Source: Chinchilla lanigera
Taxonomy: Eukaryota; Chordata; Mammalia; Rodentia; Chinchillidae
DNA length: 64,000 nt
Direction of reading: 5' to 3'
Assembly: GCF_000276665.1 (NCBI RefSeq)
Contig: NW_004955463.1
Span: 13,489,195 to 13,553,194, forward strand
In this document: one piece after another, positions 1 through 19,635 of the stretch
How the letters are laid out: each line of letters begins with the position of its first letter
Position numbering within the stretch: the stretch's first letter is position 1
Notes under the pieces: model-generated
Told to the model about the DNA's origin: nothing
The model's input: only the letters and a program-made list of their open reading frames with translations
Database searches by the model: none
Program-made: the position numbers and the translations under genes

Positions 1-22
1 TATATATATATATATATATATG
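1..22. repeat. (TA)n microsatellite at window edge
   Basis: Pure TA dinucleotides run from the first base to about 22 and probably continue to the left of the window. Confidence 0.95.
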
Positions 23-88
23 GACCAAACACTTGCCCAGTGTGCATGAGGCCCTGGGTTCCATCCGCAGCACCACAAATAAAAAGAA
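23..88 (+). mobile_element. ID-type SINE fragment
   Basis: The tRNA-like text 'cacttgcccagtgtgcatg' and a B-box-like 'ggccctgggttccatcc' followed by an A-rich tail match the 3' part of the ID element; the A box side is eaten into by the TA repeat. Confidence 0.75.
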
Positions 89-8178
<8,090 letters not shown>

Positions 8179-9052
8179 GCCAAGGCCAGCCGGGGCGACT
8201 GGCTATGCACGAATGAAGTGTTCGTTGTGGCAGCCCCCACTTCACTGCCCAGCTGTTCCCTCCTGTGACCTGGACAGTTATGGATGGTCACAGGTGTCAG
8301 CTGAAGCCACCTGTGCTTAGTCTCTGACGTAGGAGGCCTGCTTCAGACAGTGGCTTTGGATCAAGTTTGAGAACCCGGACTGTTCTGTAGAAACAGATGC
8401 CAAGTCAGTAGCCAGGATTCAAGTCCCATGTTGAACTGCCCAGGAGCACTAACCAATTCATGAGGACCTTTCCCAGGTTGAAGTGTGGGTTGCTGGTGCC
8501 TATAATCTTTCCTGTTGGTCACCCAGTCTGCTAGTAAATTCCCCACAGTGATGGTCACCTTTGCAGCTCTGGAGCAAAGTGACTCCTTCCCCCAGTACAC
8601 ATGGAAAGTGTTTCCTGCTATGGAGCAGCAGTCAGTAACTTCCAGCCATGACTCAAGTGACAGCTCCACACACAAATTGTTACTAGTGACAGTTTGTGTC
8701 ATTGACCACTGTGACTGAAATTTTAGGGGTGACACTTTGTAAGTAGGACTTTGGCCTTTCTGATATCCTCCTTAAGAGACAAGACTTTGAGCTCTTCCCT
8801 GGGGGACCCGCCATGATGGGAATTTAATGGTGTGATGTCTTCTCCCGTAAGACCCCCCTTGCTGGTGATTTAGCAGAGGCCAGTGAAATCTCATCCTCCC
8901 CAGCAGCGAGAGCCTTCAGAGCCCGGTCAGCCACATGGTTTCAGCAAGGCGTCGCGCCACCAGCTTGGCTGAGGAGTGCTCTGTAGGCACGTTCACAGCC
9001 TCTGAGCTGTCTTTATAAGCCACAGTTTCACAGCTCTTCTTGATTGTTCGTT

Positions 9053-9058
9053 AATAAA
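9053..9058 (+). promoter_or_regulatory. PLPBP: Polyadenylation signal AATAAA (proximal)
   Basis: Canonical hexamer 875 bp after the stop codon. Confidence 0.7.
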
Positions 9059-9280
9059 GTAGCAAGATCTTCAAAGATCAGAAAGCACAATTCTCCAAGT
9101 CAATAAGAGCTTCAGTGTAAGTTATTTTCTAGGTAGCTGTTCCTCTTATTCGAGCACCAGTCTTTAATTTTATGAAATAACTTTGAGAACATGATGCTGC
9201 TGCTGAATGTAATTTTGCAAAACTTAACACCATTATGATTCTTGTTTCAAAGCTATAGTGTGATACTTCAGAGTCTATTA

Positions 9281-9286
9281 AATAAA
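9281..9286 (+). promoter_or_regulatory. PLPBP: Polyadenylation signal AATAAA (distal)
   Basis: Canonical hexamer followed by a G/T-rich 'atgtgcttttg'. It is 228 bp past the first one, so two 3' UTR lengths are possible. Confidence 0.75.
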
Positions 9287-9395
9287 ATGTGCTTTTGAAT
9301 TATACCATCTGTGCCAATTACAAAGCAATTAAAAGATTTATTTTCTATGACCTGGTGTAGTGAATGAATATGTGGACGGCATCAGAACCAGCAGC

Positions 9396-9525
9396 AGGCC
9401 GGGTGTGGTAGCGCACACTTGTCATCCCAGCACTTGGGAGGCTGAGGCAGGAGGATCGTTGCAAGTTCGAGGCCAGCCTGACCTGCACAGTGAGACCCTG
9501 TCTCAAAAAGACAGAAAAAAAAAAA
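9396..9525 (+). mobile_element. B1 SINE
   Basis: Well kept: 'gccgggtgtggtagcgcaca', 'cacttgggaggctgaggcag', 'cctgtctcaaaaag' and an A tail. Confidence 0.95.
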
Positions 9526-10117
9526 GCAGCAGGTCGCCCTGCCGGGTAGCTGGTGTCCTCCAGCACAGCTTTGGCGTAGGGCTTCCCTTGGGCCACATAC
9601 ATAGCCAAAGCCATACTCTGGATGGAACAGGATTTTGACCTAGAGCAAGAACATGAAATCTTCATTTCAGGAATTACAAGATGAAGAGGCTCCGTCTTGC
9701 TGCAGTGAACTCCCCGGTTGCCTCTAGGTGGCAACATCGGCTAACCTGAGGGGCAGGTGCCGTGCCGCAGTGGGCACCTCACCCTGAAGGCCCTCGGTCA
9801 GTCAGTCCTGTTCCCTCTTCACAGGCAGGAAGCAGTTTCCCAAGTGAGAGCTGGTTGGCAGAACCCCACGGTGCTATCAACTGCCTGATTTCCTTGGCTA
9901 AGGGTCCGAAGGGCTACTGTGGGCTGCCCACCCCCACCCCCCGCCCCGGAGGAGTGAGACCATCTGAGCCCTAAAAGATGTCTCCAGCCTGTGCCTGGAG
10001 ATTAAAAACAGGAGGGGTCCAGCCGGGGAGCTGAATCAAGCCTAGATCGGGAAGGCAGCGTATCCACATAGGACAGGATCCTGTGGAGGGAAAATCCAGC
10101 CAGGTTGGGAGCACTCC

Positions 10118-10260
10118 TTTTTTTATGTTTTTTTGTTGTGTTTTGTTTTAATTTTGAGACAGGGTCTCACAGGTTGCCCAGGCTGGACTCAAGCTTGTGA
10201 TCTTCCTGGCTCAGGCTCGAAAATAGCCAATGTGACAGTTACGAGCCACCATGCCTGACC
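10118..10260 (-). mobile_element. B1 SINE
   Basis: Reversed tail, then 'tgagacagggtctcacaggt', 'tgcccaggctgg', 'gagccaccatgcctgacc'. Confidence 0.9.
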
Positions 10261-10529
10261 CGTGACATTGTCTTGTCACGCACAACAGGCAGCCAGTGGG
10301 TTGCTCTGTTTTTCATCAGCAGTGACAGCATCCAGGCAAGTTTCCTGCGTTTCAGCAGCACTCTCTCCGGGGTGAGCCCTGCCACATGGCCAAGTATCTT
10401 TTCCTGACAGCGTCGTTTATGGCCTGGATTCTCATCTGCCCTGAGACCTGCCTCAGGTTTGGACACCCTCCCCAAACTATCCATCAGGCTCTGTCTCATG
10501 GAAAGTCCCCCACAGATTCTATTACATTT

Positions 10530-10597
10530 TTTTTTTCTTTCTCTTCCTTTTGTAGTGGTGCTGGGGAATACAACCCCACTGAGCTACAGCCCTAGGG
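10530..10597 (-). mobile_element. ID SINE fragment
   Basis: T-run then 'tggtgctggggaatacaacc' and 'cactgagctacagcccta', a reversed ID body with a middle deletion. Confidence 0.75.
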
Positions 10598-10884
10598 GGA
10601 CTACTATTCTTAAAGTGACTTCTATCTCAAGTCATGCCCTACCCCTTTTTTAACATTCACAAGTTTGTTCTCAGAGGTCTTGGAGACCTGTAAGCATTCT
10701 CTCCTATATTCTTCCATTTAATCTCACGATAGCTGGTCAAGGAGTTTAGCATACTGTATTTGACTGAATACCTTCGTGGCCAGGGCCCTGAGACCTTTTT
10801 GAAGACAGAACATGTTGGTAATAGGGCAAGAAATAACCTCAGGAATGACTCCAGGCTGCAGGTTGGTCACTAAGCCACTGTGGG

Positions 10885-10962
10885 TTTTCTCTTGCTGTGC
10901 GGGGTGGGCCCATGGCCTCACAGATGCTAGGCATGCACTGTCCCTCCAGGCCACAGCCCAGC
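10885..10962 (-). mobile_element. ID SINE, diverged
   Basis: 'ggcctcacagatgctaggca' and 'ccaggccacagcccagcc' resemble a reversed ID; the B box is worn. Confidence 0.55.
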
Positions 10963-11609
10963 CCAACTCAAAAGCCTGTGTATTCTTAGGTGTGCAGCTT
11001 TCATTTCACAGAGCTGTACTGCTGTGAAAGAAGTATGCATTCTTAGTCGATTGTAATAGTTGAGAATTGACACATCTTAATGCAGGACACACTGAAACGG
11101 CAACAGCAGGGGCGAGAAGGAAGGAGAGAACTAAATGCATCGTGAGTGGGATTAGCCTTTCTTCCGCCCTCACAGCTCCCTGGCACGCACATCCCTCCTC
11201 CAGATTTGAGCTGTCCCACCAGCCCTGCCTCCCTGGGCTGCGCCAGCCATGAGTTCTGCTACTGCCCAAGGCCAGACACAGAGGAATGAGGTCCACTGGG
11301 ACAGTTTGCAAACCCAAGCCATCCTTGTCCTTGGAAAACAAGTCATGCCTACTGAAAAACAGTGCTGCCTACCGAAGCTTCAGAGGAGGGAGGGAGGGCA
11401 GTTTCTGAAGGATTGCAGGGGGGCGGGGAAGTGTCCAGTGCTGCAGTTGGAAACCGCTGGCTCTAGGAGCCAGGCCTGTCTTTACCATGAAGTCAGCTGG
11501 ATGCTGTTACATCAGCTTCCTGACTAAGAGGGGAAGAATCCAAGCCACCGTCCTCCAAAACCTTCCACGAGTCCACCCTCCCTCATGGAGTACCTAGGTG
11601 TAGAAAAGG

Positions 11610-11717
11610 ACTGTTGTTGTTTTTTTTTTTTTTCCTTTTTAGTGATTCTGGGGTTAGAACCCAGGGTGTTGCATTTGCTAGGTAAGTACTCCGCCACTGA
11701 GCTACACCCCCAAGGCA
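11610..11717 (-). mobile_element. ID SINE
   Basis: Long T-run (reversed tail), 'ggggttagaacccagggt' (reversed B box) and 'cgccactgagctacaccccc' (reversed A box). Confidence 0.9.
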
Positions 11718-11902
11718 AAAGAAGAGGGCTTTGTTTTCCACCCAGTTCTTTCTTTTCCACCCGTAGTACACAACAAGTGCGTACTAAGGCTGTGCATGAC
11801 CGAACAGCCATTTACAAGATCCTTAAATTTAAGTTTCTCTCCTGTAATGATTTTGAGGTTCCAAGGAACCTTGGAGCGAGCACTTCATCTCATAAAGTCT
11901 GG

Positions 11903-12025
11903 GACAAGCCAGCAGCAGGGGCTCATACCTATAATCCCAGCCATTCAGGAGGCTGAGGTGGGAGGCTCACAAGTTTGAGGCAGTATGGGCACTGTAGCAA
12001 GATCCTGTCTCGTATTTAAATTTTG
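11903..12025 (+). mobile_element. B1 SINE, diverged
   Basis: 'ctataatcccagccattcag', 'gaggctgaggtgggagg', 'aagatcctgtctc'. Confidence 0.85.
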
Positions 12026-12042
12026 AAATGCTGTCTCAGAAT

Positions 12043-12152
12043 TTACAGCATGGCACATGCCTGTAATCCCATCTACTCAGGAGACTGAGGAGGATCACAA
12101 ATTTGATGCTAGCCTAAATTAAATAGAGAGCCCCTGTCTAAAAAAGGTGGGG
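12043..12152 (+). mobile_element. B1 SINE, diverged
   Basis: A second B1 directly behind the first: 'ggcacatgcctgtaatccca', 'agactgaggaggatcac', 'cccctgtctaaaaaa'. Confidence 0.85.
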
Positions 12153-12222
12153 CAATTGGATATGTAGCTCAGTGGGAGAGTTCCCCCACCATGAGGTCAA
12201 TCCCCAGTACCAGAAAAAAGAA
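12153..12222 (+). mobile_element. ID SINE behind B1
   Basis: 'gatatgtagctcagtgggag' and 'aggtcaatccccagtacc'; completes a B1-B1-ID array. Confidence 0.85.
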
Positions 12223-13034
12223 AACGTCTGGCACATATCAGCCAAATTGGCACGTGATGGGGAGGGAAAGAGAGACGTTTGACATCTTTCTTGTATTTAA
12301 AATACATTTTATGAGCTTGGGTTCGTGAGCTTTGCGATGTCCAGGAAGCAGATGCCTCTCTGGGCGCTGGAGGGCTACTCAGACGGCCCTGCTCATGCTC
12401 ACAAGCTGGAACACCCCATGCCAGCTGCACGCTGGCGTCTGTCCCCACCCAGCGTCTGAGGAGCAGCGTTACTCTCCCGTTCAGAGCGCAGCTTGACCGA
12501 GCTGCCAGTCTCCAAAATACAATCAATGTGTGACCTTATTCTGCAGATGTCCCGAAGAAACAAGCACAACCCTGGGCCAACTTTGAAGCCAAAAAGGGAA
12601 GATGAGAAGTTGGGAGAGAGAAAGAGGAGGGAAAAGAAACTTGGCTGGACATGAAAGGTGTCTTGTCCGTCTGTTCCCCATTAGGCGCAATTCTCTCACA
12701 ATCTGCAGCCTCAACATAATTCTCCTGACCAGAAACTCTCTGGAGAGATAGTGTCAGAGTAAAAAACAAACAGACTAGCGTCTTCTGACAGCAAAGTCAC
12801 TTAAAAACCGATTGGGGGTGGGGGGAGGGGAGATGTCAGCACGTCAGGGGAGGGCAGTCCTCGAAGTAGGCCACATGTGGAGGTACATTCATAGGAAGGA
12901 CCGGAAGGGGGTCCCCGGGGAGGAGTGCTACACAAGGGCAAGGGAGCTGCAAGAAGCAAGAGGCCCAGGTTGTCTGTCTCAGCATCTGCCCTGTCTGGCT
13001 TTTCCAACTGAGAACCCAACAGTAAAACCCATGG

Positions 13035-13124
13035 CAGCTGGGGGTACGGCTCAGTGGTACAGCACCTGCCCAGCATGCATAAAAGGCCCTGGATTCCATC
13101 TTCAGCACCCCCAAAAAACAAACA
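13035..13124 (+). mobile_element. ID SINE
   Basis: 'gtacggctcagtggtacagc', 'ctgcccagcatgcat' and a 'ggccctggattccatc' B-box relic with an A-rich tail. Confidence 0.88.
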
Positions 13125-14606
13125 CTAAAACCCACTGTGCTGGATCTGCACGCTTGTCCTAATTTCACTTTCCCATTTCTGACAGCCAACAGCAGCTGAA
13201 GGCAGCCGTCCCTTAAGGGGCACAGCTCCCCAACAGGCAGCCTCTTTCCCAGCCCCTCTGACACCTTCCATCTAAGCAGCACAGCATTTGGAGGAGCCCA
13301 GGGCAAGGCTCTGCAGGGCTGGGGGCCGGCAGGGCGGGCCAGGGGACAGCTCCGTGCTCAAGTTTCTGGGACAGGCATACTGTTCTAGGAGAGACTTTTT
13401 TTTTAGGAAGAAAAACTAATCAGCAGAAAGAAGCAAGAGCTTACCCCTGCCTCTCAGACTTGTTTATTACTAGGATATCTGATTTCAGCTAAGGAAGCCG
13501 GCTCTGAAGCAAGGTTTTTATTGGCCGTGAGCAAGAAGAATTCAGGGTTTGCCTTTGATTTGGCTTCCCCAGAACATGCGGCACTGAAGAGTGCTTGCTG
13601 CTTTGATGGAGCAGCTCAGTCCCTGGGCCCCCTCCCAAATTCTCTGTTTTGGCAACGTGGACACAAATTCCCCTCGGAGGACGAGGGTAGAGCGAGGGGC
13701 GAGCGAAAGGGACTAGAAATGGGGGACGAAGGTGAGCAAGCCTTCAACTGAGTGAGGCGCCTGGCCCACCCCACCTGGAGTGAGGGCCCGGGAGGGCAGG
13801 TCTGCTCAGGAAAGGCTGCTTGAGGGCCAGTTGGGCTGGGCCTGATGGCTTCAATGTGTCGGGAAGATAAAGCCGGAGAGTGGAGAGGCAGCCTCTGCCA
13901 ATAGCACTCCCAGGCTGGGACAGGCCCCAGGGAAGGGTGCCCAGACAGACTGCAAAGGCCAAGAGCTGCTGCGCCCCCTCACCCTGGCTGGGATGGCCTC
14001 CTACCTCCTGCTCCCCAGAGGGAAAGTGTTCCCCAACCACCTCTTTCCTTTGTCTTCAGCAACTCCCGTCTGCCTTTCCCTTCCACCCCCTCATCCGTTC
14101 TGCACAAAGCCCTGGAGACAGGAGAACCCTGTGGGAGGATGCAGGGGTGGGCCAAGCCTAGAGGCTGCTGCAGGGCCCGCTAGATTCAGGGCCATCAGAG
14201 AGGAACTGTGGGCGGGGGTGTCTGTGTCCCGCTCCCTTCCAGTCCCAGTTTGGAACTCAGCAGCGGTAGGTGCAGGAGAGCGCTGTGCTCTCTGGGCTGT
14301 AGGTCACCACAGGCATCGCTATGCGTGCTCCCTGTGACACGGCTCAGCTCGCAGTGGCGTGGGAGTCGCCAGCATGGCACTGCTTACCTGTGAGGCCCAG
14401 GTCCACCTTGGCAGCCCGTGTGGCCCTTGGCGTTCTGAGCAGTGGGAGGGACTGAGGAACAGGGCTCTCACTGTGTCTGCTTCAAGGTACCTGGTCATCC
14501 AACGGGTGTGCACAGTGAGTTCAAGATCCTACTCAGAGGAGGGGTGTTGCAGAAGTGGCCCGAGAAGTGGCCCATGCCAGGCCATCACACACTACACTCT
14601 TGTACA

Positions 14607-14719
14607 TACACACACACACCGCCACACATATACACATACAGCCACACACAGGCACACACACATATAGCTAGCACATACACAAACATACATCGCATAACCA
14701 CATTCATGTGTTTACAAAT

Positions 14720-14764
<45 letters not shown>

Positions 14765-14780
14765 GGCGCGCGCACGCGCG
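14607..14780. repeat. (CA)n microsatellite cluster with terminal CG-rich alternating run
   Basis: CA-rich stretches at 14607-14665, a pure (CA)n at about 14722-14760, then 'ggcgcgcgcacgcgcgcc' at 14765-14782. All of it alternates purine and pyrimidine. Confidence 0.93.
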
Positions 14781-15269
14781 CCATAGTGATTGCTCTAAGA
14801 CTGGTGCAAGACTGCATGGGTGTGAAAGTCGGATCTGTTCCTTACCAGCCAGATTAGCTTAGGCCACACTCTCGGCACCCAGGTTCCTCTCCTGTAAGGA
14901 GGGGCAGTGTTAACAGCGGCACGTGTAGCTGTGACCACGCACACAGAGGGGAGCACAGAACAGAAGCGGGGGTCCTGCCCCCAGCACCTGGCCTCCTCTG
15001 GGAGAACCTCCTTGCAGAGATGGCAGAGCCTCGATGCACACAGCAGATAAGGACGGCAGAAAAACTGCCATGGCCTTCACAAGTGAAACCTGAAACTCAG
15101 GCTGAGGAGGAAGCAGAGGTAAAGCCCCAGGTCCTCAGGCCTCACTGAGGACAACTGACCCCCCAGACTCCAAGGGGGAGGCAGGAAAGCTCTGCTTCCC
15201 ATACCTGCTGCCCAAACACGGAAAACCCAGCCCTCCCTTCGGTTCCCCTAGGCTTGGACCACTAGGCAC

Positions 15270-15340
15270 AGGGCTGGGTGAGGCGAGGGCCTAGATGTAC
15301 AAGGCCCTGGGTTCCATCCCCACCCAGCATTGAAAACAGT
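15270..15340 (+). mobile_element. ID SINE, internally deleted
   Basis: 'aaggccctgggttccatccc' is a B-box word; the A-box side is largely gone. Confidence 0.65.
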
Positions 15341-16229
15341 TCTGAGACTGCCGCATAAAAACAGCAAAATCAGCTCAAAGTAAAACCAAAACTAACTACT
15401 CTGGCTCCCACACCCTGGACCTCTGCACTCCAGCTACACACGCAAACTCCCTCAGCCCCAGGATTGGGGAAACGGAGATGCCACCTCTTCCCTGGGAAGA
15501 TCCAGGGCCCTGAGGCAAGGGAGAGCCAGAGAGAACTGCTAAGAAAAGTAACAGCAAAGCCCAGAGAGAGGGAGGGGACCGAAGGGCAGACCGAGGTGAC
15601 ATGGAGACAGGAGGCTGGCTCTAAGCCCCCCACGCCCCCAGAGGAGGCTGCTTCAGAGAGCCACGGCTCCATGCAGAGGGGTCTTCCAAGGGCTTTCGAC
15701 CCCCGAGCTGCTGGGCTGTTCACAGGAACACAGAGCGAGGCAGGCTGGCCTTGTGTTCCTGGGGTGCCTTTCTGAGGTCGCCCCAGTTGGGGCCATGTAT
15801 GGCAGGGAAGGGCCTGGGATGGCCCCAGAAGCCAGTGTGGAAATCTATGCTGGGCTGCAGCTCTGAGGTACAGCTGAGTAGGGAGCCCCTGAAAACCAGA
15901 TTTTCAAAGCTGTGGAGGACCTCAGGCATGAAGCCTCTGCTCTCAGGGCTGCCTGACTGTGGCCCTGGGGAGAGGGGGGGCGGGGGTGTCACTGCTTCCA
16001 ATCATAAGTGTTTCCAAGCTGCTCTGCTCTTAACCAAACACAGGCATTACTTTGACACCAAATAATTTTTTTAAATAGGGGTGAGAGCTAGAAGCAGACT
16101 TTTGAGATTTGCCTCAGCCTCAGGGTTCCCACCACACACACACACACCTGGCAAAGGGGCACCCAGGCACCCACTCCGACCTCCCCAGATTCGGCCTGCC
16201 AAGCATGTCCCTTGCTGTTTGCATCCTGT

Positions 16230-16314
16230 CTCTTCTGTTTTGATGGTGCTGGGGATGGAACCCAGGGCCTTGGGCACGCTACCAGGCAAGTGCTCTACCC
16301 CTGAGCTGTAGCCC
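16230..16314 (-). mobile_element. ID SINE
   Basis: 'gctggggatggaacccaggg' (reversed B box), 'caggcaagtgctctacccct' and 'gagctgtagcccc' (reversed A box). Confidence 0.92.
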
Positions 16315-16654
16315 CGCTTTCCTCAGTTTTCCTCAGTGCTGATCTGGCCCTGACCCGGGGTCACGGCGAGGGCCTCGCACCTGCCACCCAGGGCACTAAG
16401 TGCAAGGCTGAACGTAGCATGGGGAGCAGGCATCCAGTGAGACACTCAGCAACTCCACCTCCTGAGGAAGAGAGGAAGGCGACCAGGCCCAATGAGAAAG
16501 GGGCCACCGCAACTATAGCACACGCATGCGCACATGCACACACTACTTGCCACTGAGCCTGGTGCCCTCCTCCTCACAGGCAGGGCAACAGAGGGCCTCG
16601 TGACACCAGCATAGGATCTCCAGCAGGCATGCTTCAGGGGCAGTGGCCTTGGTC

Positions 16655-16738
16655 CTCCACCACCTTCTTCTCCACCTCGCCCTCCTTCACCTTCTCTTCC
16701 ACCTCGTCCTCCTTCACCTTCTCCTCCTCCTCCTAGCC
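16655..16738. repeat. Pyrimidine-rich tandem repeat, 27-bp unit
   Basis: 'ccacctcgccctccttcacc' recurs 27 bp later as 'ccacctcgtcctccttcacc', followed by CTC trinucleotides. The strand is almost purely pyrimidine. Confidence 0.8.
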
Positions 16739-17059
16739 CCCTAATCCCACCCTGGTCTTTCCTGTGCCCACCCCACCCTGGATCCACCTAGGATTGTCTC
16801 AGCGACCACACTAGCATAGAAGGAGGCACTTAGCACCTCAGAGGCTTGAAGGATGCCAGAGTCTGAGCCAAGAAGTGGGGACAAAACCAGGTACGTGTTT
16901 CACATTCCACTCTCAGACACATCCTGCATCCTCCCACCTCGCCTCCTCCCCTCCGACACCTCCCTTGCCCAGATGCCTGCTGTGATTTTTCCCCTGGGCT
17001 GTGGCGCCGGCCCTGCCATTCCCTGCACTCCCAAACATGTCCCCTGCAGTGGCTGCTCT

Positions 17060-17716
17060 AACAGAGAGGCAATTTCAACCTAACTCGGTCAGATTGCTCC
17101 ACTTCTTAAACCCTCCTGGCTTCTCAACTCATCAGTAGAATTCAAAGTTCCTTTCTTACTTCACCTGGACACTGAGGCTGGATTCTTATATCTTTCCTTT
17201 CTGCTCCTTCTACCAACTTCTACCAAAGAGGTGTCCTCTTCTACCTCTTTGTCTTCTACCAAACAGTGTCCTCTCCCCTCTGAGAGCTGTGGTGCCAGTT
17301 AACCCCTGACAAGGTGGAGCACAGAGAGAACAGGCCAGAGACTCAGTGTAGGCCAAAAATAGAAGACCAGGAAATCAAGCTCCCAAACCAACGGCCCATC
17401 CTCTGTGGGTCCACAGGTTACCAATACAGAGCGAAGGAAATAAGGGGGAGAGATAGGCTGATAAAGGGGAAAAACTGACAGTATGGTGACACAAACCTGT
17501 AATCCCAGCAGGATGAAGGATAAAGAAGGGTAGGTAAGGTAGGGCATGTGCCCCCTCACCCAGCTAGGTTAAAAATATTGAGTTCATGGGTTTAGAACTG
17601 TCTTGTCTCCTTCTACTACAACTTCATGAAGCCACAGTCTGCCTAATGATTCATCACTACATCTTCATCACCTGAAACAATATCTGGCACATAGTAGATG
17701 CTCACTAAATCTCTTT
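17060..17716 (+). mobile_element. Old L2 LINE relic, split by a B1 fragment
   Basis: 'agattgctccacttcttaaa', 'ccctcctggcttctc' and the tail 'atctggcacatagtagatgc' plus 'tcactaaat' match the 3' end of LINE-2 as found across mammals. A B1 head fragment (17480-17512) interrupts it. Confidence 0.6.
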
Positions 17717-17717
17717 T

Positions 17718-17850
17718 AGCTGGGCATGGTGGTGCATGCCTGTAATACTAGCACTGTGGTAGGCTGAGGCAAGAAGATCAAAAGTTTGAGCTGAGCCTAG
17801 GCAATTTAGCAACTTAGTAAGATCTTGTCTCAAACTAAAAAAAACAAAAA
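17718..17850 (+). mobile_element. B1 SINE
   Basis: 'agctgggcatggtggtgcat', 'gtaggctgaggcaaga' and 'gatcttgtctcaaac' with an A-rich tail. Confidence 0.92.
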
Positions 17851-17932
17851 GCATCAAGGATGTGGCTCAGTGTAAAGGTCCTGGGTTTAATCCCCAGTAC
17901 TGCAACAACAACAGCAACAAAAAAATACAAAT
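17851..17932 (+). mobile_element. ID SINE behind B1, internally deleted
   Basis: 'ggatgtggctcagtgtaaag' passes straight to 'gtcctgggtttaatccccag'. The same deletion (A box followed at once by the B-box half) recurs at 37285, 40341 and 50108, so it may be a subfamily. Confidence 0.85.
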
Positions 17933-18424
17933 ACAACTTCCACATATACTAAACCTTCTTATCACTCAGGAAACTCCAGGATAGCCTACACTCTGGGTTA
18001 TGAGCCAAGGACAGATAATCAATGTATATTTGCTTTTAGGGGGTGGAGGGAAATGGAAGGCAAGGGAGGGGAAGGGGATGGGATATGTACATGTACCAAC
18101 TCCCTGAAGTGGATGTATTTATTGAGTATCACAAACAAATACTAATATACAGGATGGAACAATAAACATACATATCTGCATTAGAGCACACAGACCTACA
18201 TCCTGTTACCAGCAGAACCCCCTACTCAGACAGGGTCAGTGACACTCAGGGAAGGCAGGTTTGGAGGCCACCCTTGCTCAGCTGGAGAACTGACCAGGAT
18301 ACAGTGCGGGCTCCTGCGATGTTCCAGCACCCACCTGACTCATACTGCTTGTCTCACTTCTGAGAAAACAGGACGGCAAGTGAGACGGCCTCCAAACAGG
18401 CCAGCTCTAGTGGGCTAGATAAGG

Positions 18425-18600
18425 ATGCCTTCCTTCACTTTTACAAGGAAAGTGACTTTGAAACAACCCATTGCCTTTTATCTTTCCTCAGCCCTTTCTG
18501 TCTATAAAACTAGTTGTCTGCTCGGCCCCTGCCAGGGAATGAGATTTTGTGATGTAGAATCACAACATGTAAAAAAGAATAGTCACCAACAAAGGCCATT
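18425..18600 (+). other. Possible solo-LTR-like segment
   Basis: 'ctataaaactagttgtctgc' at 18501 looks like a TATA box and start region of an old LTR, and 'aatgagattttgtgatgtag' follows. I cannot find paired ends or a target duplication, so this is only a suggestion. Confidence 0.25.
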
Positions 18601-18629
18601 TAAGATCTCTCAAATGTGTTGTAACTGTG

Positions 18630-18800
18630 TCTTTGAGGCTTTATTGTACCCTGTTTCACTGGTGAGAAAACCGAGGCCAAAGTGAATAGAGTGTTACACT
18701 CAGAGTCCACGGTCCAACAGCCAGGGAACTGGAACCTGGCTCCAGAGCAGCTCCCAGAGCAGGAAATGTTTCTTCACCTGGAGAATGAGAGCAATCTCAT
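18630..18800 (+). mobile_element. MIR SINE relic
   Basis: 'ctggtgagaaaaccgaggcc' and 'actggaacctggctccagag' match the typical MIR core and 3' part. Confidence 0.6.
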
Positions 18801-18842
18801 TGGAAGAGCTACTCGGCGACTGAGGTTCATAAATTCAAACTT

Positions 18843-18968
18843 TGCCGGGCATGGTGCACACACCTGTAATCCCAGCGCTGGGGAGGCTGAGGCAGGAGGA
18901 TCGCTATGAGTTCAAGGACAGCCTAAACTACAGTGAGATGCTGTCTAAATAAATAAATAAATAAATAA
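18843..18968 (+). mobile_element. B1 SINE
   Basis: 'gccgggcatggtgcacacac', 'cccagcgctggggaggctga' and a (TAAA)n tail. Confidence 0.93.
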
Positions 18969-19019
18969 TCAAGTTCTGCCTGGACAAGTTAGCAGGATCC
19001 TGTCCCAAAATGCAAAGTG

Positions 19020-19083
19020 CAAAGGGCTGGCTTTGCTGCTCTGTGAGAGAGAGCCCTGGGTCTGATCCCCAGGAGTACAAGGG
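19020..19083 (+). mobile_element. ID SINE, diverged
   Basis: 'gagccctgggtctgatcccc' is the B box; the first half is worn. Confidence 0.65.
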
Positions 19084-19510
19084 GGAATGTGATCTGGGCT
19101 GTAAGAGACAGGGAAAAAATGGCCCTTCCTATGGGAGAAGCTGAGTTGCAGCCAGATGCTTTCTGGGTGGTGGAATCTGATCACCAGGCACTGGGTGGTA
19201 TCCACAAACCTTGATTCATTCCATTACTTCTGACCCAAGGCGGCGTGCATCACCCCAGCAAGAACACTCTGCAAGGTACCAGCAGGACAGGCCCTTAGCA
19301 GTCCATGCACAGTGAAGAGGCAAGAACTGCCCAGGAGAGTCACCCTGGGGCTGGTCCCTGGCTGGTCTCCTTGCAGTCCTGAGGTGATGGAGCCCTGGAG
19401 AAATGCTACATCTGCACTGGTGATCCCATCTGGGCTAACCTGAGTCCCACCTGGCGGGATCCTGCCTCTGAAAGGTGACAGGGCACAGAAGGGAGTCAAA
19501 AACCCTAAGG

Positions 19511-19635
19511 ATCTGGCCAGGTGTGGTTGCACACGCCTGTTATCCCAGCTCCTGGAGAAGCTGAAGCAGGATGATTGCAAGTTTGAACCTGTTCAATTTA
19601 GGGAGCCTCTGTCTCAAAACAAAAAAATAAAAAGT
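19511..19635 (+). mobile_element. B1 SINE
   Basis: 'ggccaggtgtggttgcacac', 'gaagctgaagcagga' and 'ctctgtctcaaaac'. Confidence 0.9.

Larger units (their letters stand above)
8179..9305 (+). other. PLPBP: PLPBP 3' UTR
   Basis: Repeat-free sequence follows the stop codon up to the two AATAAA signals at 9053-9058 and 9281-9286. The end point of about 9305 is inferred from the second signal. Confidence 0.75.

Noticed and set aside
10239..10595. Possible processed pseudogene or small gene
   Set aside because: Open frames on both strands are short, one runs into a SINE, and no conserved motif was recognised.
14607..14780. CRISPR-like array
   Set aside because: Only CA dinucleotide repeats, no spacers; the genome is a mammal's.
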